This document shows positions 1-8,811 of a stretch of 64,000 bases of DNA, one piece after another. The notes below the pieces were generated by a model. It was not told the origin of the DNA. It made no database searches and was given only the letters and a program-made list of their open reading frames with translations. Source of the DNA: Pseudomonas anatoliensis. GTDB lineage: Bacteria > Pseudomonadota > Gammaproteobacteria > Pseudomonadales > Pseudomonadaceae. The DNA lies in the NCBI RefSeq assembly GCF_017976235.1, contig NZ_JACVHC010000010.1:1-64000 (forward strand). Direction: 5' to 3'. A program made the translations under genes and the position numbers. Numbering within the stretch: position 1 is the stretch's first letter; each line of letters starts with the position of its first letter.

Positions 1-81
1 ATCCCGAACTCAGCAGTGAAACGATGCATCGCCGATGGTAGTGTGGGGTTTCCCCATGTGAGAGTAGGTCATCGTCAAGAT
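1..81 (+). rRNA. rrf: 5S ribosomal RNA, 3' part
   Basis: The first bases match the 3' two thirds of a gammaproteobacterial 5S rRNA: the GAACTCAG segment, the loop with GATGGTAGTGTGGGG, and the closing GAGAGTAGGTCATCGTCAAG. The 5' end lies outside the window. A strong terminator follows ten bases later, so this is the last gene of an rRNA operon. The 3' end is placed by similarity and may be off by one or two bases. Confidence 0.93.
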
Positions 82-90
82 TAAATTCCG

Positions 91-126
91 AAACCCCAAT
101 TGCGAAAGCAGTTGGGGTTTTGTTTT
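91..126 (+). terminator. Rho-independent terminator of the rRNA operon
   Basis: A 13-bp stem (91-103 with 108-120) is closed by a GAAA tetraloop and followed by a T-rich tract. It sits directly after the 5S rRNA on the same strand. Confidence 0.92.
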
Positions 127-253
127 GTCCGCAGGAAAGTTTATACAGCATTTGTGGATAGAGTCCGGTTGTCATCTCGGTTCAATTTACACACTCATCC
201 ACAACAGGCAGCGAAAACCAGCTTTAGCGCTTTTTGTAACGAGCACCCTCTGT

Positions 254-880
254 TCAATCCTTGCCAAACGTGGCGGCCGCAATGTCCCACGTCATCAATA
301 CCTGAGTGATCGCCGCATCAATCACTTCAATCGAGGTGTCATCCCGAGCGAGGATGGAAATCCCCTGCAGAAAACTGTCAAAAACCGTCGCCAGGGCGGG
401 GGCCGCCGTATTGGCCGGTAACTCACCAGCATTCATTCCCCGCTTGACGCACGCCAAGATCCCCGCACGAGTCCTTGCACGTGACTGGGTGAGGGCTTCG
501 ACCACTCGGGCGTTTTCGGGGCTGGGTGCGCTCATTACGCCAAGGGTAACCATGCAACCCTTGGGGTGGCCATCCTCGCACTGCATGCGCGCCGACTGGC
601 GCAGCGCGGTTTCGATGGCTTGGCGTGGTGGCAGTGTTTCGTCCCACAGGCATTGGGTAACTTGAGCGAAGGTCACCAGGTAACGCTGCACGCATTCATC
701 AAACAGGGCTTCCTTTGAGCCGAACGCCGCGTAAAAACTCGGCGCGGAAATTCCGCCGCCGAGTTGTGCTTTCAGCAGAGCGAGGGAGGTGGAGTCATAG
801 CCGTGTTGCCAGAACAATTGCATGGCTTGCTCTACGGCGTCGTCGCGGTCGAAATTGCGGGGGCGGCCCGTTCTTGCCAT
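254..880 (-). CDS. TetR/AcrR family transcriptional regulator
   Basis: A 208-residue protein of normal TetR length. The N-terminal helix-turn-helix (about residues 10-55) carries the family pattern GRPRxFD, then SFYAAFGSKEALF as recognition helix and following turn. The C-terminal half is an all-helical ligand domain with Cys near residues 100 and 109. The ATG at 880 has a GAGGAA ribosome site. It is divergent from the MFS efflux gene at 1011 with 130 bp between, the classic layout of a local repressor of an efflux pump. The inducer is unknown. Family assignment is secure; control of the neighbour is inferred from position and a palindrome near the MFS promoter. Confidence 0.93.
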   Translation of the reverse strand: MARTGRPRNFDRDDAVEQAMQLFWQHGYDSTSLALLKAQLGGGISAPSFYAAFGSKEALFDECVQRYLVTFAQVTQCLWDETLPPRQAIETALRQSARMQCEDGHPKGCMVTLGVMSAPSPENARVVEALTQSRARTRAGILACVKRGMNAGELPANTAAPALATVFDSFLQGISILARDDTSIEVIDAAITQVLMTWDIAAATFGKD

Positions 881-930
881 TTCAGGATTCCTCGGTGAGA
901 TGATTTAAATACTAGACGATACATAAGTCG

Positions 931-977
931 TTGACAACGAGTGGTCGCTGCCATCAGTATTTTATATCGATCGGTAT
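931..977 (+). promoter_or_regulatory. Candidate promoter and TetR operator for the MFS gene
   Basis: A perfect -35 hexamer TTGACA lies at 931-936, with a poor -10 candidate CAGTAT at 955-960 (18-bp spacer). A near-perfect palindrome, ATATCGATCGGTAT, lies at 964-977 where transcription would begin. Such placement suits repression by the divergent TetR protein. Seen: the hexamer and palindrome. Inferred: promoter activity and operator function. Confidence 0.4.
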
Positions 978-1010
978 TTAACTCTCAAAATCACTACTCA
1001 AGGACTTCCC

Positions 1011-2228
1011 GTGACGCCTTCACTCACTTTATCGGCAACGCCGAAAAGCCTGCCAATCGGCGCCTTGCTGGCGTTGGCCATGACAGGTTTTATCTGCATA
1101 GTCACCGAAACCCTACCTGCCGGCTTGCTGCCGTTGATCAGCGAAGGCCTGGCGATCTCTCCGTCGATGGCCGGCCAGATGGTCACGGCCTATGCGTTGG
1201 GCTCGGTGCTGGCGGTCATCCCGATGACCATCGCGACCCGAGGCTGGCGCCGGCGTAACGTGCTGTTGCTGACTATCGTCGGTTTCTTGCTGTTCAATAC
1301 CATTACGGCGCTGTCCTCTCACTACGGCGTGACGCTGGTGGCGCGCTTCTTCGCTGGCGTATCAGCCGGGTTGGCGTGGAGCTTGTTGGCCGGTTACGCG
1401 CGCCGAATGGTCGAGCCCGATCAGCAGGGCAAGGCGTTGGCGCTGGCCATGGTCGGCACACCAATTGCGCTGTCGCTGGGTGTGCCACTCGGTACATGGC
1501 TGGGTGGTCTGGTGGGTTGGCGCACCGCGTTTGGCATCATGTCGGGCCTGACGGTGATTCTGATCGTTTGGGTATTGGTGAAAGTACCTGACTACCCACC
1601 ACAGCCCGCGCACCAACGCATGTCGCTGCGCAGTGTGCTGACCACGCCTGGTGTGCGGCCGGTGCTGGCGGTGGTGATCAGCTGGATGCTCGCGCACAAC
1701 ATCCTCTACACCTACATCGCACCGTTCGTGGCGTCGGCGGGGTTGGAAAGTCGGGTGGATCTGGTGTTGCTGGTCTTCGGGATCGCTGCGCTGGTGGGGA
1801 TCTGGTTGACGGCGAAACTGGTTGAGCCGCTGTTGCGAAAAACTACACTCGTCAGCCTCGCGGCATTTGCGGCGGTTTGCGTGGTGCTGGGTTTTTCAGG
1901 GCGTGTGCCGGAAGTAATCTATATCGCAGTAGCGGTGTGGGGATTGAGCTTTGGCGGCGCCGCGACGTTGCTGCAAACCGCGCTGGCTGATGCTGCCGGC
2001 GATGGCGCAGACGTGGCGTTGTCACTGAATGTGGTGGCATGGAATAGCGCAATTGCCGGCAGCGGCGTTGTCGGTGGGGTACTGCTGGATACATGGGGCG
2101 TTGCGTCTTTTCCGTGGGCAATGACGCTGCTGGTGGCTGTCGGGTTTGCCATTGTCTGGCGGGCGCGAGGGCATGGCTTCAAGTCGGGGCCGCGTGGACA
2201 TGGACGGCCGGTGGTTGCCGGGCATTGA
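1011..2228 (+). CDS. MFS efflux transporter, DHA1 family
   Basis: A 405-residue integral membrane protein with about twelve hydrophobic segments. It belongs to the drug:H+ antiporter-1 group of MFS proteins. The first helix ends in TETLPAGLLPLIS, typical of SotB/AraJ/YdhP-like exporters, and the loop between helices 2 and 3 has the basic RGWRRR version of MFS motif A. The start is a GTG at 1011 with AAGGA about 8 bases upstream; no nearby ATG has a better site. It is divergent from a TetR gene that probably represses it. Substrate cannot be read from sequence; export of a small toxic compound, sugar or nucleoside is plausible. Confidence 0.92.
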   Translation: MTPSLTLSATPKSLPIGALLALAMTGFICIVTETLPAGLLPLISEGLAISPSMAGQMVTAYALGSVLAVIPMTIATRGWRRRNVLLLTIVGFLLFNTITALSSHYGVTLVARFFAGVSAGLAWSLLAGYARRMVEPDQQGKALALAMVGTPIALSLGVPLGTWLGGLVGWRTAFGIMSGLTVILIVWVLVKVPDYPPQPAHQRMSLRSVLTTPGVRPVLAVVISWMLAHNILYTYIAPFVASAGLESRVDLVLLVFGIAALVGIWLTAKLVEPLLRKTTLVSLAAFAAVCVVLGFSGRVPEVIYIAVAVWGLSFGGAATLLQTALADAAGDGADVALSLNVVAWNSAIAGSGVVGGVLLDTWGVASFPWAMTLLVAVGFAIVWRARGHGFKSGPRGHGRPVVAGH

Positions 2229-2372
2229 GGTCCTGAAGCGCTACCTTTCGAACGTCCCTTGCGCCCGGCGAAGAGGGGCGTCGTCAATGGCAGCGCTTTC
2301 TATTCTCAGTCTGAAATGGCTGATCGTTGGCCCGCAGAGATTGGCGGCGTATTTACCTAGCTCGTCGTGGCC

Positions 2373-4499
2373 TCAGAGCAAACTCCACGAAACCCCGACA
2401 TAAACTCCCATCCCTTCACCCGGCGTCGACCGCGCCGCATCCAGCCCCTTGTCGTCATACCCCGGCGTGACCGTCGCCGCATAGTGTTTGTTGGTCAAAT
2501 TGCGCATGTCCACCCAGGTCTGCCAGTCACCCTTCGGCGCGTTGTACCCCAGCGTCGCGCCGAACAGCGCGTACGGATCGGCGTAGTAACTATTGGCGTA
2601 ATCCACTGCAACTTTCGACACCAGTTGCGTGTTCAAAGCGGCGAAGAAACCCTGCGGCCAGTCGTAGCGCAATTCACCCTGGTAATAATGCATCGGCAAC
2701 CCCGGCAGGCGGTTATCACCGAAGCGATCATCATCACGGTAGTGGAAATCGCTGAAGGTGTATGCCTGACGCAAACTTAACTGCTGCCCGTCGGCGGAAG
2801 ACCAGAGTTTGCTGTTCAGGCTGGCTTCGACACCCTGGTGCACGGTGGGGCTGGCGTTGAGCTCATACGGCGTGACCGCGGTGGCGTCTGGCAGCACCGA
2901 AAGCAACTCGTGGCGCACTTGCGCGTAGTACCAGGCCAGGCTCCATTCGCCCACGGCGCTGTCGCCACGACCGCCGAGTTCGAGGGTGGTCGCGGTCTGG
3001 TTCTGCAGTTCGATCGGGTCTTTTTGCGTACCAGTGGCCGCGCCACTGTTGGCAGGGAAGCGCACGTTGGAGCTGTAGATCAGTGACCACGGGTGTGGCG
3101 CTTCGACCGAGCGGCTGAGGTTGCCGAACACTTGCAGATCCGGGGTCACCTGATAGCGCAGACCGAGACGGGGCGCGTAGTCCCAGTCGTTCATGCTGGT
3201 TTTGCCTCCGCTCTGCGGATAGGTGACGGCACTTTCGCGGCGGGTGTAGATGGCGGCGAGGCCGGTTGTCAGCCACAGGTCATCGGCGATTTCCAGGTCG
3301 TTACCGAAATGCAAAACGGTGTCAGAGCCCTGATAGGTGAAGTTGCGCATGCGCGTGCCCGGTGCGTAGGCGGCGGTGTTGCCGGTGGGGATGCGCACAA
3401 ACTCACTGGCGCCATCGTTGGGCAGATGTTTGGTCACACGCAGGCCCACATTGCTGCGGCTTTCCATGCCCCACAAAGTGTCGCGGCGCTTGTAGTCGAA
3501 GGTGCCGCTGACGTCCGTGTAGGCAACCTTCAGACGATTCGGACCTTCGCGCAGATCCATCGGGTAGTCGTGGTAAACAAGGCCGGTCTGGATGCTGGAA
3601 TCGTCGTCGATATAGAAGGTGGTCTTGTTGCCGATGAAGGTGCTGCCCGGCTGCTTGCGGCTGTCATCGCGCGACACGTACGCCGGGTTGGCTGCCCGTG
3701 GGTCGTGTTCGATGGAGTGCTTGGTCACGCGTCCGGCGAGGTCGTTGTCGGTTTCGCGGTAGCGGATATAGAAGCGGGTTTCCAGGTTCGGGTTGAAGCG
3801 ATAACCGAAGTTGGCAATCAGGCCTTTGCTTTCGCTGGCGGTGTGATCCTGATAGCCGTCGGCGTTCGCATCGGTCAACGACACGTAGTAATCGAAGTCG
3901 CCGAGTACTTGCCCGGAACTGACCTGACGCTGCTGATAACCGTGGCTGCCGGCGGCATAGCGGACTTGCAGTTTCGGCGCGTCGTAGCCGGTATGGCTGA
4001 CGTAATCGATGGCGCCACCGAGGGCCAGCGAGCCGCGATCGAAGCCGTTGGCGCCGCGCAGCACTTCAACATGGTCGACCCACAATGGTTCGAGCAATTC
4101 GTAAGGCGTGCCGCCGGGGCCGGTCAGCGGCAAGCCGTCGAGCATTGTGTAAAGCCCAGAAGCATGAGCGCCTGGCGCACGATTGATGCCCGAGCCGCGA
4201 ATCGAAATCTTCACACCTTCGTTACCCGCCGACTGCGCATAAACCCCCGGCTGATAGGCCAGCACATCCTGATTGCTCGCCACACGGCCCTGCAGCGGCT
4301 GGCGCATGTCGACCACGTTGGTGGCGCCGGGCACTTCGGCCAGGCGCACCTTGGCGTCGTCGACAGCCGCGTCGGTGCCGCTGCGATCCTCGGCGGAAAT
4401 CAGCACCTGCCCCAACTCCATACCTTGAGCCTGGGCCATGGTCGGGCAAGCGAGGGCCAGCCCCAACAGCGCGGTGGGTAGGGAATTGGGCGACGGCAT
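2373..4499 (-). CDS. TonB-dependent outer-membrane receptor (FecA-like group)
   Basis: A 708-residue outer-membrane receptor. The start chosen is the ATG at 4499 (MPSPNS), which has a GGAG site and begins a normal signal peptide ending near AQAQG; the reading frame stays open upstream to 4613, but that part is not export-like. The plug domain (about residues 50-160) shows the usual pattern: GVKISIRGSG, a DGLPLTGPGG loop, then VEVLRGANGF. A 22-strand barrel follows, ending in an aromatic strand (GVSWSLL). It lacks the N-terminal signalling domain of FecA/FpvA transducers and no sigma/anti-sigma pair is adjacent. Ligand unknown, probably a ferric chelate. It is divergent from the polyphosphate kinase gene. 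Confidence 0.9.
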   Translation of the reverse strand: MPSPNSLPTALLGLALACPTMAQAQGMELGQVLISAEDRSGTDAAVDDAKVRLAEVPGATNVVDMRQPLQGRVASNQDVLAYQPGVYAQSAGNEGVKISIRGSGINRAPGAHASGLYTMLDGLPLTGPGGTPYELLEPLWVDHVEVLRGANGFDRGSLALGGAIDYVSHTGYDAPKLQVRYAAGSHGYQQRQVSSGQVLGDFDYYVSLTDANADGYQDHTASESKGLIANFGYRFNPNLETRFYIRYRETDNDLAGRVTKHSIEHDPRAANPAYVSRDDSRKQPGSTFIGNKTTFYIDDDSSIQTGLVYHDYPMDLREGPNRLKVAYTDVSGTFDYKRRDTLWGMESRSNVGLRVTKHLPNDGASEFVRIPTGNTAAYAPGTRMRNFTYQGSDTVLHFGNDLEIADDLWLTTGLAAIYTRRESAVTYPQSGGKTSMNDWDYAPRLGLRYQVTPDLQVFGNLSRSVEAPHPWSLIYSSNVRFPANSGAATGTQKDPIELQNQTATTLELGGRGDSAVGEWSLAWYYAQVRHELLSVLPDATAVTPYELNASPTVHQGVEASLNSKLWSSADGQQLSLRQAYTFSDFHYRDDDRFGDNRLPGLPMHYYQGELRYDWPQGFFAALNTQLVSKVAVDYANSYYADPYALFGATLGYNAPKGDWQTWVDMRNLTNKHYAATVTPGYDDKGLDAARSTPGEGMGVYVGVSWSLL

Positions 4500-4669
4500 C
4501 GAGAAAACTCCAGACAAGACAGGCACGGGCAATGAACAGTGCGACGTTAGAAAGAACGAAGGAAACACATCACGATTTTGCTTATTGTCCGGGAATGGAA
4601 AACAACGCGCCATAAACTAATCTCACGAGTCTGGTTCACAGCAAATTCCCAATCAGTGAGGGCTCGACC

Positions 4670-5485
4670 ATGGCAAAGGACAAGAAGAAAGCCGCAAAGA
4701 CGCCTGAAACCCCCAGGTTGAAAAACAAGGATTACCTGGAGCAGTTACGCACGCTGCACGTCGAGCTGGTCAAATTGCAGGAGTGGGTTATCGCCAAGGG
4801 CGTGAAGGTTTGTATCGTCTTCGAGGGCCGCGATGGTGCGGGGAAGGGCGGGACAATCAAGGCGATCACCGAACGGGTCAGCCCACGGATCTTTCGCGTC
4901 GTGGCGCTGCCGGCGCCAACAGAACGCGAGAAAAGTCAGATGTACGTCCAGCGCTACCTGCCACATTTGCCCGCTGCGGGCGAAGTGGTGATCTTCGATC
5001 GCAGTTGGTACAACCGCGCGGGCGTCGAACGGGTGATGGGTTTCTGCACCGAAGAGCAAGCCAACAAGTTCCTCAGATCGACGCCGCTGGTCGAGCGCGC
5101 AATCGTCGAGTCTGGGGTGATCCTGATCAAATACTGGCTTGAGGTCAGCCCGCAGGAGCAGACACGTCGGCTGGAAGCGCGAATCAACGATGGCCGCAAA
5201 ACCTGGAAGCTGACGGGGATGGATCTTAAGTCCTACAGCCGTTGGTATGACTACTCACGCGCGCGTGACGAGATGTTCAAGCATACCGACACCAACCACG
5301 CCCCTTGGCTGGTGGCCGATTCCAACGACAAACGCCGGGCGCGACTGAACATCATCACTGATCTGTTGAGCCGCATTCCCTATGAGGACGTCGCACACGA
5401 GCCGGTCACGCTGCCCAAGCGGCAGAAACCGGGCAAGTACCGTGAACCGGATTATCAGTACAGACGTGTTGCAGACAAGTTCTGA
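4670..5485 (+). CDS. ppk2: Polyphosphate kinase 2 family protein
   Basis: A cytoplasmic 271-residue PPK2 enzyme, which transfers phosphate between polyphosphate and nucleotides (NDP to NTP, or NMP to NDP in some subclasses). The Walker A loop GRDGAGKGG is at residues 53-61, with Lys-59 in the phosphate loop. The Walker B/DRSWYNRAG block is at 110-118 and a lid with paired arginines follows. Length fits a single-domain class I PPK2. The ATG is preceded by GAGGG. It stands alone, ending before a strong inverted repeat (5531-5556). The donor/acceptor class cannot be settled from motifs alone. Confidence 0.93.
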   Translation: MAKDKKKAAKTPETPRLKNKDYLEQLRTLHVELVKLQEWVIAKGVKVCIVFEGRDGAGKGGTIKAITERVSPRIFRVVALPAPTEREKSQMYVQRYLPHLPAAGEVVIFDRSWYNRAGVERVMGFCTEEQANKFLRSTPLVERAIVESGVILIKYWLEVSPQEQTRRLEARINDGRKTWKLTGMDLKSYSRWYDYSRARDEMFKHTDTNHAPWLVADSNDKRRARLNIITDLLSRIPYEDVAHEPVTLPKRQKPGKYREPDYQYRRVADKF

Positions 5486-5530
5486 CGGCTCGCTCTCGGC
5501 CCAAAACCTGTCACCGATTTGTGCCGGTAT

Positions 5531-5556
5531 CGGAAGGCTCACGGGTCAGCCTTCCG
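5531..5556 (+). other. Stem-loop after ppk2
   Basis: A 9-bp perfect stem (5531-5539 with 5548-5556) closes an 8-nt loop 45 bp after the ppk2 stop. No T tract follows, so it may stabilise the mRNA end rather than act as an intrinsic terminator. Confidence 0.4.
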
Positions 5557-5613
5557 CCCGTCGACTGCGCTGAACCACCGCGCCACCGCTTCTTTCTATT
5601 AGGGAAGTCCCCC

Positions 5614-5622
5614 ATGAGTTAA
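5614..5622 (+). other. Two-codon mini-ORF (ATG AGT TAA) before the small CDS
   Basis: An AGGGAAG ribosome-site-like sequence precedes ATG AGT TAA, six bases upstream of the ATG of the 71-residue gene, which itself lacks a clear ribosome site of its own. Reinitiation from this start-stop unit could feed the following gene. This is inference from spacing only. Confidence 0.3.
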
Positions 5623-5627
5623 ACCCT

Positions 5628-5843
5628 ATGTTCGATCAGCGCAAGAAAGAATTACTGGCGGCATGGCGCAAACTGGCGACCCAGTCGCAATCGCAGATGG
5701 ATCCGGAGCAGCAGTACGACGAACTGCTCAAGGCGGCGGATGAAATGGAGGAGGCGGGGCTGATTACCAGCGCCGAATGGCGGCAGTTGGTTCGGGATAC
5801 GGGCAGTGTGTTCACCAGCGACACGAGTCACACGCGTAGCTGA
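5628..5843 (+). CDS. Small hypothetical helical protein
   Basis: A 71-residue soluble protein, strongly charged and predicted helical, with the middle rich in Glu, Gln and Ala (MDPEQQYDELLKAADEMEE) and a conserved-looking EWRQLVRDTG near the end. I recognise no domain. It has no clear Shine-Dalgarno sequence just before its ATG, and a mini-ORF precedes it. A GC-rich terminator follows at 5888. Coding potential is supported by regular codon use and the terminator placement. Function unknown. Confidence 0.7.
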   Translation: MFDQRKKELLAAWRKLATQSQSQMDPEQQYDELLKAADEMEEAGLITSAEWRQLVRDTGSVFTSDTSHTRS

Positions 5844-5867
5844 TCGCGCTCAAACGGTTGACCCGCC

Positions 5868-8513
5868 TTACAAACCCTCCAGATTCAGGCCGCTCCTGAC
5901 GCGGCCTTTTTTTGCCTTCGGTTGCTCTGCCTGGCCACTTCTCGACGTTTGCAGCAAACGCATAAACTCGGTTTTGTCGATCGGACGACTCATGAAGTAA
6001 CCCTGTACTTCATTGCATTGATCAGCCCCCAGAATATCCAGTTGCTCCGCGGTTTCGACGCCTTCAGCAGTGACGGTCAGGCCCATGGCCTTGCCCAGGC
6101 CGATGATCGCCTGCACCACCGCCCGATCATTGGCACCACTGCTGATCGAGGCGATGAAGCGCTTGTCGATCTTGATGCCATCGAACGGATACGCGCGCAG
6201 ATAACCGAGCGATGAGTATCCGGTGCCGAAGTCGTCCATGTTCAGGCGCACGCCCAGCTCTTTAAGAGCGTTCATGGTGGTCAGCGCGCCGTCGGTATCG
6301 TTGAGCATGACGTTTTCGGTGATCTCAAGCTCCAGTCGACTGGCCGGGAAGCGAGTGTCGACAAGCACTTCGCGGACATCCTCAACCACGTCGGTCATGG
6401 CGAATTGCGCAGGCGACAGATTGACCGATAGCAAAATGTCTTCCGGCCACGTCAGCGCCGTTTCGCAAGCCTCACGCAACACCCAGCGCCCGAGCGGGAC
6501 GATGAGGTCTGTCTGCTCCGCTAACGAAATAAACAGGTCGGGCCCAAGCAAACCCTTGGTCGGATGCTGCCAGCGCACCAGTGCCTCGACTGAAACGATC
6601 TGCTTGCCATCAACTTTGTAACGCGGCTGGTAGTGCAGGATAAACTCGTTGTGCTTGAGCGCATGGCGCAGGTCGTCTTCCATTTGCCGGCGTGTCTGGA
6701 TCTGGTCGCTCATGTGCGCTTCGAAATAACACCAGGTGTTCTTGCCCTCGGATTTGGCCTGATACAGCGCAATGTCGGCGTAGCGGATCAGCTCGCTGGG
6801 GATGTAGCCGTGGCGTCGGCTAAGGGCGATGCCGATGCTGGCGCCGATGTGCAGCGGGTGATGTTCGAAGATCACCGGTTGATGCAGGTTGCCGATCAGG
6901 CGGGTGCAGAACTTGTCGATTTCGTTAGGCGTGTCCATGCCATTGAGCACCACGACAAATTCGTCGCCGCCAAGCCTGGCGACGATGTCATCGTCGCGGG
7001 TGCATTCACGCAAACGGGCGGCGACTTCTTGCAGCACCGCATCGCCGGCCGGATGGCCGAGCGAATCATTGATCGGTTTGAAGTTGTCCAGATCGATCAT
7101 CAGCAGCGACAGCGCCGGCGCGTGCTCTCTGAGCATCAGCGCTTCATCCAGATAACGCGCGAGTTTGTTGCGATTGGGCAGCCCGGTCAGGGCATCGTGC
7201 ATGGACAAGTGCTGGATTTGCGCATGGGCGGCGACCTCGTCGGTGATATCGCTGGCAGTGCCGCGATAACCGATGACGACATGTTTGTCGAAGATAGGGC
7301 GAGCCGAAAGACGGCAATGACGTTGCTGGCCGCAATGGTCACGGTAGGTGCAACGCAGGTCGCTGGCGTGACCTTCCTCGTTGAGTTTCTTCAGCCACAG
7401 TTCCAGCGGCGTGGTGTCGCAAAACAGCAGTTGACCTATGTCCTGGCCCTGCCAAAGGGTTTGCGGGTAACCAGTCACTTCGCTGAATCGCGCCGACAGA
7501 TAGGTCAGCGACAGATGTCGGTCGACCTCCCAGATCCAGTCCGAAGCGGCTTCCGCCACCGCACGAAAACGTTCCTCACTGGCTTCCAGGCCAAGGTTGG
7601 CGGCTTCCAGTGCAAGGTTGGAGGACTGCATCACCGCAAAACTTTCGTCGACATACCGCGACGAACGCAAAGCGTGGCGGAAGAAGTAGGCGGTCAGTAG
7701 CATCAATACCACCATCGTCGCACCGAGGGTGGGCAGCAGTGACCACAATAACTGCTGACCCGGCCGCTCCAGATCGGCTACCAGGCTATAACCGGTGCTG
7801 TCCAGCGGCACTCGCGGGCGCGCCGGGTCAAGGGCTTCATCCAGGGCAAGGGTCAGGTTTTTCAAGCCGTAACCGCTGCCGATCTTGCGCAGTTTGGTCG
7901 GGGTGAGTTTGTCGACGAACACCAGCACAGAGGTTTCCTGCGCAGTCTTCTGCGGCCGCTCATCGTTAGGCAAAATAACCGCTGCCGACACCAGCGCCGG
8001 CCAGCCTTCGAACAGTGAGTAGCGGCTGACGGGTTGGGTCAAGTCGCTTTGGCCTTGCACCTGATCCAGCAGTGAAGTCACGCTGACCTCCACGAACGCC
8101 GCGATATCCGTATCGAGCATTTGTCCGCGAACCACGGCGTATTTGGTGCGCTCGCGATCCAGCACGAACACGCCGTCATAGCCGTCAGCGGTGAACAGCG
8201 TTTTACCCAGGTTTTGCTCGGTATAGGCCCATTGGGTGTCTACCTGATCGCTCAGACGTTCATAGGCCGTGGTCCAGTAAGCGTAACTGGTGATGTAGTT
8301 TTTCGAGGCAGTGATGCGATTTTCGAGGGCGCGAACCGAGTAGAACTCGGTCTTGCGGACTTCTTCCTTATCCAGTCTGTTGGCGATGCCAAGCAACGCA
8401 ACGGCAGCAGCAATCACTCCAGTGACAAATAGCGCACCCACGGCAACCGCCAGACGCCGGGTGACGATGCTCTGGCGGGGGGGAAGCGGCGCTGCGTAAT
8501 TGGAAATGTCCAT
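5868..8513 (-). CDS. Membrane c-di-GMP protein: CHASE4-PAS-GGDEF-EAL
   Basis: An 881-residue inner-membrane signalling protein for cyclic di-GMP turnover. The order is: TM1 (about 20-45), a periplasmic CHASE4-like sensor of about 200 residues, TM2 (about 255-280), PAS (about 310-420, with SDWIWEVD), GGDEF (about 430-600) and EAL (about 610-870). The cyclase signature is intact (LGGDEF) and so is the phosphodiesterase signature (VEALVRW, with later NLSP, ENVM, DDFGTGYSS and KIDKRFI). Both activities are thus possible. The start is the ATG at 8513, with AAGGA upstream; the open frame to 8567 has no export-like sequence. It stands alone, convergent with a small gene. Which activity dominates is not visible. 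Confidence 0.93.
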   Translation of the reverse strand: MDISNYAAPLPPRQSIVTRRLAVAVGALFVTGVIAAAVALLGIANRLDKEEVRKTEFYSVRALENRITASKNYITSYAYWTTAYERLSDQVDTQWAYTEQNLGKTLFTADGYDGVFVLDRERTKYAVVRGQMLDTDIAAFVEVSVTSLLDQVQGQSDLTQPVSRYSLFEGWPALVSAAVILPNDERPQKTAQETSVLVFVDKLTPTKLRKIGSGYGLKNLTLALDEALDPARPRVPLDSTGYSLVADLERPGQQLLWSLLPTLGATMVVLMLLTAYFFRHALRSSRYVDESFAVMQSSNLALEAANLGLEASEERFRAVAEAASDWIWEVDRHLSLTYLSARFSEVTGYPQTLWQGQDIGQLLFCDTTPLELWLKKLNEEGHASDLRCTYRDHCGQQRHCRLSARPIFDKHVVIGYRGTASDITDEVAAHAQIQHLSMHDALTGLPNRNKLARYLDEALMLREHAPALSLLMIDLDNFKPINDSLGHPAGDAVLQEVAARLRECTRDDDIVARLGGDEFVVVLNGMDTPNEIDKFCTRLIGNLHQPVIFEHHPLHIGASIGIALSRRHGYIPSELIRYADIALYQAKSEGKNTWCYFEAHMSDQIQTRRQMEDDLRHALKHNEFILHYQPRYKVDGKQIVSVEALVRWQHPTKGLLGPDLFISLAEQTDLIVPLGRWVLREACETALTWPEDILLSVNLSPAQFAMTDVVEDVREVLVDTRFPASRLELEITENVMLNDTDGALTTMNALKELGVRLNMDDFGTGYSSLGYLRAYPFDGIKIDKRFIASISSGANDRAVVQAIIGLGKAMGLTVTAEGVETAEQLDILGADQCNEVQGYFMSRPIDKTEFMRLLQTSRSGQAEQPKAKKGRVRSGLNLEGL
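5888..5913 (+). terminator. Rho-independent terminator
   Basis: A 6-bp GGCCGC/GCGGCC stem (5888-5893 with 5901-5906) with a 7-nt loop and seven T residues. It serves the small gene ending at 5843 and lies inside the last codons of the convergent GGDEF-EAL gene, whose 3' end therefore overlaps its neighbour's terminator. Confidence 0.8.
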
Positions 8514-8811
8514 TCGCTCGTCCTTGATCCGCTGTCTTCTGAATCTAGAACAGTGTCGCGGGTGCAATGTTCAGATTCTTCTTCAGGATCATGCTGATCG
8601 GAATCTGTAGAAGCGTAGTGAACACCGGGAGACTTTGCTTTTGCCAGTTTGCAACAAGTGACGACTGACCCGCCCAAGCCGCGCCGGATAGGGGATTGTG
8701 CGCCGAAGACGGCGTCGCCCCGGTCAGCGGCGAATCCCGAAAGCACAAGACTTCCCGCTCAAAAACCGGATAATGGCCGCCATTCGTTTAGCCGTATTCT
8801 GGTAATCCCGC

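Noticed and set aside
2229..2372. Small ORFs in the gap after the MFS gene
   Set aside because: No ribosome site or domain; the gap is short and lies between convergent genes.
3093..4481. A 462-codon open frame on the + strand opposite the first TonB receptor
   Set aside because: It lies wholly inside a well-supported receptor gene on the other strand. Long antisense frames are common in GC-rich DNA, and no known domain or ribosome site supports it.
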